A DNA stretch of 64,000 bases from Streptomyces venezuelae (GTDB lineage Bacteria > Actinomycetota > Actinomycetes > Streptomycetales > Streptomycetaceae): contig NZ_CP029193.1 in assembly GCF_008642355.1 (NCBI RefSeq), forward strand, positions 2,690,001 to 2,754,000, read 5' to 3'. A model generated the notes under the pieces. That model worked only from the letters and a program-made list of their open reading frames with translations. It made no database searches and had not been told where the DNA came from. The position numbers were made by a program, and so were the translations under genes. Positions within the stretch are counted from its first letter, which is position 1. Each line of letters begins with the position of its first letter. Below are positions 54,267 to 62,534 of the stretch, one piece after another.

Positions 54267-55631
54267 ATGCCGACCTGCCCGAACGGACACCAGTCGGGTT
54301 CCGATGACTGGTGCGAGGTCTGCGGTCACCGCATGGCCGGTGCCGTACCTCCGCCGCCCCCGCCGCCGCCCGCGGCCGGGTACGGCTATACCCCGCCGCC
54401 CCCCGGCCAGGACCCGGGCTTCCCGCAGCCCGCGCCGGGGCGCCCGCATCTGGCCGCCGTGCCGGACCCGGCGCCCGAGGGCCAGCTCTGCCCGCAGTGC
54501 CGCACGCCCCGCGAGGCGAACGCGCCGTTCTGCGAGGAGTGCCGCTGGAACTTCCTGACGAACACGGCGACGTCGTACACCCCGGCCGCGCCGAATCCGC
54601 CGCTGCCGGGCACGCACGGCGGCCCCGGCGGCGGTCCCGGACGGCCACCGGGTCCGAACCCGTCGCAGCAGTTCCAGCAGCCCCCGCCGGGTTACGAGTA
54701 CCAGGGATCGCGCCCCTCGCAGATGAACCGGCCCGCCGAGCCGATCCCGCCGTTCGGGAACGGCGGCGGCAACGGTGGCGGTGGCGGCCAGCAGGGTCCC
54801 GGTGCCCCGCAGGGTCCCGGTCAGCCGTTCCCGGGGCAGTCCGGTCCGCAGGGCCCGGGTGGTCCGCAGGGTCCGAGTGGTCCGCAGGGTCCGGGTGGTC
54901 ACCAGGGCCCCGGCCCCGGTCAGGCCCCGCCGGGCGCGCCTCAGGCGTTCCAGCAGCCGGGGCCGCCCGCGCCGCCCGCGTTCCCGCAGGAGACGGGTTC
55001 CCCGCAGGGCCCGCCCGCTCCGCCGCCGCCCGGCCCCGGTGGTCCCGGCGGCCCCGGTGGTCCCGGAGGCCCGTCCTTCGGTGGCGGTGCCGCCGACGAC
55101 TGGGTGATCTCTCCCCCGTCGGCTCCCGCCCCGACCCCGGCCCAGCAGGAGCCGTTCCAGCAGCAGGAGCCGTTCCAGCAGCAAGAACCGTTCCAGCAGC
55201 AGCCGCCCCCGCAGGCGCAGGGCCCCGGCACGTGGACGGTGACGATCGGCCCCGACCGCGAGTACTTCATGGCGATGATGCAGCGCAGCGGCCCCGAGGC
55301 CTCGGGACTCAACCTGCCCGCGTACTCGCCGGAGCAGCAGCGTCCGCTGGCGGGCAACCAGCTGACCATCGGCCGCCGCAGGCACTCCACGGGTGACACC
55401 CCGGACATCGACCTGTCGGTGCCGCCGGAGGACCCGGGCGTCTCGCACCAGCACGCGATCCTCGTGCAGCAGCCGGACGGCGGCTGGGCGGTCGTCGACC
55501 AGAACTCCACGAACGGCACCACGGTCAACGGCGGCGAGGAGCCCATCCAGCCGTTCGTGCCCGTCCCCCTCCAGGACGGCGACCAGGTCCACGTGGGCGC
55601 CTGGACGACGCTCACGATCCGCCGCGACTGA
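54267..55631 (+). CDS. FHA-domain protein with zinc ribbons and a long Pro/Gly/Gln-rich linker
   Basis: A 454-residue soluble phosphothreonine-binding protein. Ribbons: Cys4 with CEVC (16-19), then CPQC and CEEC (about 75-93). The linker (about 100-330) is rich in Pro, Gly and Gln, with a collagen-like run GPQGPGGPQGPSGPQGPGG and three QQEPF repeats. The FHA domain is C-terminal (about 345-454), with IGRRRHS at Gly369-Arg370, GVSHQHA (usual SRxH has His in place of Arg here) and NSTNGT. Mycobacterial PknG phosphorylates the FHA protein GarA; this larger protein may play that role here, though its layout differs. Confidence 0.9.
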   Translation: MPTCPNGHQSGSDDWCEVCGHRMAGAVPPPPPPPPAAGYGYTPPPPGQDPGFPQPAPGRPHLAAVPDPAPEGQLCPQCRTPREANAPFCEECRWNFLTNTATSYTPAAPNPPLPGTHGGPGGGPGRPPGPNPSQQFQQPPPGYEYQGSRPSQMNRPAEPIPPFGNGGGNGGGGGQQGPGAPQGPGQPFPGQSGPQGPGGPQGPSGPQGPGGHQGPGPGQAPPGAPQAFQQPGPPAPPAFPQETGSPQGPPAPPPPGPGGPGGPGGPGGPSFGGGAADDWVISPPSAPAPTPAQQEPFQQQEPFQQQEPFQQQPPPQAQGPGTWTVTIGPDREYFMAMMQRSGPEASGLNLPAYSPEQQRPLAGNQLTIGRRRHSTGDTPDIDLSVPPEDPGVSHQHAILVQQPDGGWAVVDQNSTNGTTVNGGEEPIQPFVPVPLQDGDQVHVGAWTTLTIRRD

Positions 55632-55656
55632 GGCGAGCAGGACCGGGCGGGCCGGT

Positions 55657-56664
55657 TCAGAGAGGCCAGACGTACGGCCCTTCGGGGTCGTCGAGCCAGG
55701 CCCACTCGTACGGCCCGCTCGTCGTGACACCGAAGCGCTCGCGCACCGGCCGCCCCTCGCGCTGCCACAGCGCGAGCGCTTCGTGCGGATCGAGGCTGCC
55801 CGCGGTCAGCTCCAGGAGGAAGCGGAAGAGCTCGCTCTGCAGGGCCCCGCGCGGCAGCCCGCCGATGTGGTGGTCGTACGGGGTCCTGGCGTCACCGCCG
55901 CGCAGCGGTACGAAGTAGGCGGGCGTGTGCAGGAAGCGCCCCTCGGCGTGCTCCGCGTCCCGCACGGTCAGCGCGATCAGGCCGGTGGCCAGGGGCGCCA
56001 GGATGCGGGCGCCGGGCCGGCACTGGGCGAGCCATGCCCTCGGCACCGAGCCGAGCGTGCAGGTGGCGATGATCCGGTCGTAGGGCGCCCGCTCCGGGCA
56101 GCCGGCCGCGCCGTCACCGGTCATGACAGCGGGGCGGTACCCGGCGGCCGCCAGATGCTGCCGGGCGGACTCCGTGATCTCCGGGTCGAGGTCGATGGTC
56201 GTGACGTGGTCGTCGCCGAGCCGGTGGGCGAGGAGCGCCGCGTTGTAGCCGGTGCCGGCGCCGATCTCCAGGACGCGGTCTCCCGGACGTACGTCCAGTT
56301 CGTTGAGCATCTTCGCCATCAGGGACGGCTGGCTGCTGGAGGAGAGCAGGTCCCCGTCGCGCACGCGGGTCGCGAGGGGAGCGTCCGTGTAGGCGCCGCG
56401 CAGCCAGCGCGTGCGGCGGCCGTCGTCGGGGTCCTCACGCCACAGCCGCTCGTACCCGCCGCTCACGCCCACGTAGTAGTAGGGCACGAAGAGGTGCCGC
56501 GGGACGGCGGCGAACGCCGCGCGCCAGGCGGGGTCGTTCCGCCAGACCCCGCTCGCCTCGATCTCCCGCACGAGGCCGGCCCGGACCTCGGCGAGCAGTA
56601 CAGGATCGGGTTCCATGGGTCCACTGTGCTGCGCCACGGCCTCCGATGCGAGGTGGTCGGCCAT
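55657..56664 (-). CDS. Protein-L-isoaspartate O-methyltransferase-like SAM methyltransferase
   Basis: A 335-residue cytosolic methyltransferase. The PCMT core is seen in VPRHLFVPYYY, SSSSQPSLMAKMLNELDV, VLEIGAGTGYNAALLAHRL (SAM site, about residue 118) and YDRIIATCTLGSVPRAW. The usual enzyme repairs isoaspartyl residues; the extra 120 or so C-terminal residues belong to a Streptomyces subgroup of unclear substrate, some of which act in peptide modification. The start could be the ATG at 56664 or at 56616. It is divergent from the globin gene, with only 40 bp between starts. Confidence 0.83.
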   Translation of the reverse strand: MADHLASEAVAQHSGPMEPDPVLLAEVRAGLVREIEASGVWRNDPAWRAAFAAVPRHLFVPYYYVGVSGGYERLWREDPDDGRRTRWLRGAYTDAPLATRVRDGDLLSSSSQPSLMAKMLNELDVRPGDRVLEIGAGTGYNAALLAHRLGDDHVTTIDLDPEITESARQHLAAAGYRPAVMTGDGAAGCPERAPYDRIIATCTLGSVPRAWLAQCRPGARILAPLATGLIALTVRDAEHAEGRFLHTPAYFVPLRGGDARTPYDHHIGGLPRGALQSELFRFLLELTAGSLDPHEALALWQREGRPVRERFGVTTSGPYEWAWLDDPEGPYVWPL

Positions 56665-56704
56665 GGTCCTAGGCCTTCCGTACTCGGCCGTCCCGTCTGA
56701 GACC

Positions 56705-57118
56705 ATGGAACACGTGACAGAGATCCCGCGCGGCACGCTTCAGGAGCAGACCTACTACGAGCAGGTCGGCGGCGAGGAGACCTTCCGACGCCTGGTGCAC
56801 TACTTCTACCAGGGGGTCGCGGAGGACCCGCTGCTGCGGCCGATGTACCCGGAGGAGGACCTCGGGCCCGCCGAGGAGCGTCTCGCGCTCTTCCTGATGC
56901 AGTACTGGGGCGGCCCCCGCACGTACAGCGACAACCGCGGCCACCCCCGGCTGCGCATGCGGCACGCGCCGTTCACGGTGGACAGGGCCGCGCACGACGC
57001 GTGGCTGAAGCACATGCGTGCGGCGGTGGACCGGCTCGACCTCTCCGATGAGCACGAGCGGACCCTGTGGAACTACCTGACGTACGCGGCGGCTTCCATG
57101 GTCAACTCCGAGGGCTGA
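56705..57118 (+). CDS. Truncated haemoglobin, group II (GlbO-like)
   Basis: A 137-residue haem protein of the 2-on-2 globin fold. It shows TFRRLVHYFYQGVAEDPLL, RPMYPEEDLGPAEERLALFL, QYWGGPRTYSDNRGHPRL with the distal Tyr and Trp marks, and RMRHAPFTVD with the proximal His. Group II globins bind oxygen or detoxify NO and peroxide. The ATG at 56705 is weakly supported by GAGACC; the GTG at 56714 is an alternative. A strong hairpin follows. Confidence 0.92.
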   Translation: MEHVTEIPRGTLQEQTYYEQVGGEETFRRLVHYFYQGVAEDPLLRPMYPEEDLGPAEERLALFLMQYWGGPRTYSDNRGHPRLRMRHAPFTVDRAAHDAWLKHMRAAVDRLDLSDEHERTLWNYLTYAAASMVNSEG

Positions 57119-57135
57119 GTCCCCTAGCAGCTGGA

Positions 57136-57171
57136 CACGGTGACGCCCGCGCTTACGCGGGCGTGACCGTG
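57136..57171. terminator. Bidirectional terminator between globin and the downstream unknown gene
   Basis: A 16-bp stem with one mismatch (57136-57151 with 57156-57171) has a CTTA loop. The right arm overlaps the last codons of the minus-strand gene, whose TAA stop lies in the loop. Confidence 0.8.
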
Positions 57172-57839
57172 AGCCCCCCGATGCCCGCCTTGCGCACCGC
57201 GACGGACCCATAGGCCGTACGCAGCCGCAGCCACGGTCCCGAGGACAGCAGGGTCAGGGCGTCGCCGCGCAGGAAGCCGAGGGACTGCGCCGCGTGCGCC
57301 GCCCGTACCGGGAGTTCCGTGTCGGCGACGGGCCGGGACCAGATCTCCCGGCCCACGCGGTCGAGTTCGGCGCGCACGCGCCGCTCGGCCGGCAACTCCT
57401 CGACCCGCGCCCTGAATTCGGCGACGGCCCGCTTGACCAGGGACCGCACCGCTTCCGGAGCCGGAAGGCCCGGTTCCTGGCGCCAGCCGCCGCGCGGCGG
57501 CAGCACGCCCGCCCACGGCGGCCCGGTGACGGCCGCCGGGACCTCGGCGACCCCCGCGGCCTCCGCGGACTCCACCGACTCGCCGACGCGTTCGAGGAAC
57601 TCGCCCGCGGAGACGGTGACGTCGAGCGTTGTGTCGAGGCCGTACTCGTACGGCTTGGCGAGCCGTGCCGTACGGATGACGAGCACCTCGAACGACGGCG
57701 GCCGCCCGAACACGGCGAGCGTGTCCCCGGCGGCCTGCAGCCGCACCGCGGCTGCCTTGTCGTAGTGGATCAGCCGGGCCAGGAAGGCGGCGAGGTCCGC
57801 CGCCTCCCCGGCATCGGCGAAGTGGAGCCGCGCGGTCAT
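57153..57839 (-). CDS. Conserved protein of unknown function in the EttA-thioesterase operon
   Basis: A 228-residue soluble alpha/beta protein without signal peptide, membrane segment or motif I know. The first 100 residues resemble a domain common in Streptomyces neighbourhoods of the thioesterase (HFADAGEAADLAAFLARL, then FEVLVIRTARLAKPYEYG). The ATG at 57839 overlaps the thioesterase stop (ATGA), so the two are co-translated. Tight linkage to EttA and the thioesterase suggests an old conserved operon; function unknown. Confidence 0.75.
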   Translation of the reverse strand: MTARLHFADAGEAADLAAFLARLIHYDKAAAVRLQAAGDTLAVFGRPPSFEVLVIRTARLAKPYEYGLDTTLDVTVSAGEFLERVGESVESAEAAGVAEVPAAVTGPPWAGVLPPRGGWRQEPGLPAPEAVRSLVKRAVAEFRARVEELPAERRVRAELDRVGREIWSRPVADTELPVRAAHAAQSLGFLRGDALTLLSSGPWLRLRTAYGSVAVRKAGIGGLTVTPA

Positions 57840-58285
57840 GCGGCGAGCGCCCCCGAGCCACCGTCGGGGCCGCCGGCGCTGTCGTCCACGTACTCCTCGA
57901 GGAACGAGCGCTCCTCGGCCGTGATCCGCCGCGGCCGCTGCGCCTCCAGGTCGAAGGGCACGACCACGGTGGAGGCCCGCACGTACACCTGCTGCGCGTC
58001 CTTGATCTCGTACGCGATGGTCAGCGACGCCGCGCCGATCTTCGTCACCCACGACTCGATGGTGACCGGCTCGTGCCGGTGCACCAGCGGCCGGACGTAG
58101 TCGATCTCGTGCCGGGCGACGACCGATCCGCCGGAGAACGACGGAGAGCCGTCACCGGGTGCGAGCCGGAACATGAAGTCGATCCGCGCCTCTTCCAGAT
58201 ACCGCAGGAAGACGACGTTGTTGACGTGCCCGAAGGCGTCCATGTCCGACCAGCGGAGCGGGCATTGATAGAGGTGTCGGGCCAC
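57836..58285 (-). CDS. Acyl-CoA thioesterase (hot-dog fold, 4HBT family)
   Basis: A 149-residue enzyme that would hydrolyse acyl-CoA. The active-site signature is RWSDMDAFGHVNNVVF (residues 11-26), with the catalytic Asp in DMDAFGHVNN. HEIDYVRPLVHRHEP follows as usual. There is an extra Gly/Ala tail of about 15 residues. GTG 58285 has GAGG five bases upstream. It starts only 7 bp after the ettA stop and overlaps the next gene, so it is the middle gene of a three-gene operon. Confidence 0.9.
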   Translation of the reverse strand: MARHLYQCPLRWSDMDAFGHVNNVVFLRYLEEARIDFMFRLAPGDGSPSFSGGSVVARHEIDYVRPLVHRHEPVTIESWVTKIGAASLTIAYEIKDAQQVYVRASTVVVPFDLEAQRPRRITAEERSFLEEYVDDSAGGPDGGSGALAA

Positions 58286-58292
58286 GGTCGCC

Positions 58293-59957
<1,665 letters not shown>

Positions 59958-60060
59958 GAGAAACCGTCCGGCAATCAGTGAGTGGGCAGATACACCCCAT
60001 CTTGCCGTACGGCCAGCCCCCGGCGGAAACCGGATGGCGGGCGGCCGGTTCCTCGCCTCG

Positions 60061-60088
60061 CGCGCGGTAGCCGTACGACTACCGCGCG
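60061..60088 (-). terminator. Terminator after the LAETG surface-protein gene
   Basis: A perfect 10-bp stem (60061-60070 with 60079-60088) has an 8-nt loop and lies 43 bp beyond the stop of the minus-strand surface protein gene. Confidence 0.75.
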
Positions 60089-60130
60089 CACCTCCCTCAC
60101 CGGCCGATCACTCCACCATCACTCCATCGT

Positions 60131-61585
60131 CTACTCCTCGGCGGAGGTCCCGGTCTCCGACGGAGCGTCCTTCTTGCGGAGGAAGAACACCGCCGCGCCA
60201 CCGACCACGACGAACGCCACCGCGATGCCGACGATCAACGGGGTGTTGCTGCTGCTGCCGGTCTCGGCGAGGTCGCCGCCTCCGACGGTGCCGCCGGCCG
60301 AAGCGGGGCTCGGCTGGGAGGCGGGCTGCGCCTTGCTCGTGATCGTGTCGCCCGCGGTGCGGCAGTCCAGCACGCCCTTGAACCGCTTCTCGAAGCCGCT
60401 CGGCCCGTTGATCGTGAAGTCGTAGGGCTGGTCTTCCTGCAGCGGGATCGTCACGGTCTGTGACGTGCCCGCCTCGATCGTGTGCTTGAAGCCCATCAAG
60501 CGGAAGGTGAACGGCTTGTCGCCCTTGTTGGTCGCGGTGATGTCCACACCGCTCTTGGCGCAGTTCTTCTCGGCCGACAGCGCGGGCAGCGCCCCCTCGG
60601 CGGCCCAGTTCGCGGTCGCCGTGGCCGACACCGTCGACTCGCTGGAGCCGGCGAGGATCTGCGTCTGACTCCTGGTCTCGGACGCGAACGCCCGGCCCAC
60701 CGGCACGGTGGTCGACGTCTGCACGGACAGTGCGGCGGCGCCGTCGGGCGCGTCCTTCGGCACGTCGAAGTAGAGGCGGCTGCCGTCGCGCGCCGACTTC
60801 ACCGGCTTGCCGTTCCTGCCGACGACCTTCACGCCGCTCGCCTCGGAGTCCGCGGGCGGCGTGACCGTCACCGACTCGGCGTCGGTCCGCACGGTGACCG
60901 GGCCGAGCTTCTCCCCCGCGCGGCCGGACACGGCCGGCGGGTCCAGCGTCAGCGACGCCTTGGGTTCGGCGCTGTTCCGCGCGCTCCTGTACAGGTAGTC
61001 GGCGAGCTTCTCGGCCTGCGGGTCGACGGCGTCGACCTTCGCGCCGTCGGAGTACCGCCAGATCGCCACCTGCGTGCCGGCGGCGGCGGTCTGCGCGGTG
61101 AGGGATCGCACGCCCGCCTTGCGGGACAGCGCGGCGAGGTCGTTCACCTGCGGGTACGAGTGCTGGAGGATCCAGCGGATCTTGCCCGCGTCCCGGTTGC
61201 CGTTCAGCGAGGTGCCGCTCCAGGCGGTCTCCTGGTACTTGGCGTCCTTCTGCGTGGGGTTCAGGACGTCGATGCAGTACGTCTGCAGGGTGCCGCCGCC
61301 GTCCACGGACATCTCGAAGAGCCCCGCGGGCACCTGCTGCGCGATGCCGTTGTCGCGGATGACGGCCTGGTCGAACGTCTGCAGCCCGCCCAGCGTCGCG
61401 ACGGCTCCGCCCCGGTGCGCCGGCGCCTCCTCCGCGGCGGCCGTGCCCGCGAAGGCCACCCCGCCCGCCAGAGCCAGACCCGCCGCCGCGGTCACCGCGG
61501 CGAGCCTGACGGGGCCCCGGCCGGATCCGCTCATGCCGCGCCCGCGACTCCGGCCTCGGCTACGTATGGACAACGCAGAAAACAC
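60131..61585 (-). CDS. Thioester-domain, LAETG-anchored surface protein
   Basis: A 484-residue cell-wall protein. An Arg/Ser-rich start is followed by a hydrophobic core and cleavage near GTAAA-EEAP (about residue 52). The thioester domain has YCIDV (Cys) and TQVAIW (Gln), the TQxA partners that form an internal Cys-Gln thioester able to bind host or surface amines. A beta-rich middle follows. The C-terminus has the sortase motif LAETG, a transmembrane helix (IVGIAVAFVVVGGAAVFFL) and RKK, suited to class E sortases of Streptomyces. The GTG at 61585 has GAGGGG six bases upstream. Confidence 0.9.
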   Translation of the reverse strand: MFSALSIRSRGRSRGRGMSGSGRGPVRLAAVTAAAGLALAGGVAFAGTAAAEEAPAHRGGAVATLGGLQTFDQAVIRDNGIAQQVPAGLFEMSVDGGGTLQTYCIDVLNPTQKDAKYQETAWSGTSLNGNRDAGKIRWILQHSYPQVNDLAALSRKAGVRSLTAQTAAAGTQVAIWRYSDGAKVDAVDPQAEKLADYLYRSARNSAEPKASLTLDPPAVSGRAGEKLGPVTVRTDAESVTVTPPADSEASGVKVVGRNGKPVKSARDGSRLYFDVPKDAPDGAAALSVQTSTTVPVGRAFASETRSQTQILAGSSESTVSATATANWAAEGALPALSAEKNCAKSGVDITATNKGDKPFTFRLMGFKHTIEAGTSQTVTIPLQEDQPYDFTINGPSGFEKRFKGVLDCRTAGDTITSKAQPASQPSPASAGGTVGGGDLAETGSSSNTPLIVGIAVAFVVVGGAAVFFLRKKDAPSETGTSAEE

Positions 61586-61908
61586 TGAATTCCCCTCCGG
61601 GCGGGACCCGTTCACAACGTTGGGGGGTGGTCCCGCCAGCAGACTGAAAGGGGCAGGTTCACCAGTCACCTGCGTGATGTCACCTGCCGACTGCCCCGTG
61701 AGCTACGTCCGGCATCCTAGGGAAACGCCGCATCACGAGCCCCATGCAGATCACCGGACGGCGTATCCGACTCGGAATCGTTATCGCCAACAACGCTCCG
61801 AGCTGGGCTTATCGACAAATCCACGGCATCCGTTCGCCCATATGCGGCACTTCGGTCGTCCTCGCGTGGCGTGTCCGGGCCCTCCCCCGCCGGACGCCTG
61901 ACGCCACG
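61586..61908. other. Intergenic region upstream of the surface-protein gene
   Basis: 323 bp between two minus-strand genes. It should hold the surface-protein promoter. Besides the weak hairpin at 61871-61897 I see no gene, operator or repeat. Confidence 0.5.
61871..61897 (-). terminator. Possible terminator after the single-stranded DNA-binding protein gene
   Basis: An 8-bp stem (61871-61878 with 61890-61897, one G-T pair) has an 11-nt loop and lies 11 bp after the ssb stop on the minus strand. It is modest in strength. Confidence 0.4.
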
Positions 61909-62400
61909 TCACCCGACCGGCTCCGGCTTCTTCTCCCAGAGCCCGGAGACATCGTCGCCCTGCACCTGGCTCCGACTCTGCTCCTTCTCCTGCCCCCGCC
62001 CCTGCGCCTGCCCCTGCGTCGGTTCCGTCAGCGCCGGGTTGCCCCTGCCGACCCTTCTGAACGCCGCCGTTCCGCGCGACAGATCGTGCCCGATGGCCAC
62101 CGCCTCGATGTCCGCCGACGTCCAGTGCTGCCCGCCCCGCTCCTCGTCGCGCACCTTCAACCTGCCCTGCACGATGACCGGTTCGCCCACGGACACCGAC
62201 CCCTGCACGTTCGTGCCGAGCGCCCGCCACGCCCAGACCGTGAAGAAGTTCGTGTGCCCGTCGGTCCATGTGCTCTTCGCCCCGTCGTAGTACCGCGCCG
62301 TCACCGCGAGCCGGAACCGTGCCACCGGTCCCGACGGCAGCTCCCGGTACACCGGCGTCGTCGCCACATTGCCCACGACCGTCACCAAGGTCTCGTTCAT
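61909..62400 (-). CDS. ssbB: Single-stranded DNA-binding protein, SsbB-like paralogue
   Basis: A 163-residue protein with an OB fold: MNETLVTVVGNVATTP, then ARFRLAVTARYY, TNFFTVWAWRALGTNV and GEPVIVQGRLKVRDEER. The C-terminal tail is Gln/Gly-rich and ends in KKPEPVG; the acidic DDDxPF tip needed to recruit replication partners is missing. This fits the second Streptomyces SSB (SsbB), which I recall acts in chromosome segregation during sporulation. The ATG at 62400 follows GGGGG. It lies downstream of a GTPase gene on the same strand, 134 bp apart. Confidence 0.85.
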   Translation of the reverse strand: MNETLVTVVGNVATTPVYRELPSGPVARFRLAVTARYYDGAKSTWTDGHTNFFTVWAWRALGTNVQGSVSVGEPVIVQGRLKVRDEERGGQHWTSADIEAVAIGHDLSRGTAAFRRVGRGNPALTEPTQGQAQGRGQEKEQSRSQVQGDDVSGLWEKKPEPVG

Positions 62401-62534
62401 CGCCGAACCCCCTATTCCGCCCCACACTTCGGGCCGTCTGTCTCGTGCCGCCCCGCGGCTGTGAACTCAGATTGCACCGGTCGGGCACATCCCGCTGGGC
62501 CCTGTGGACCGCCCCCAGCTTGTGGAAAACTCCG

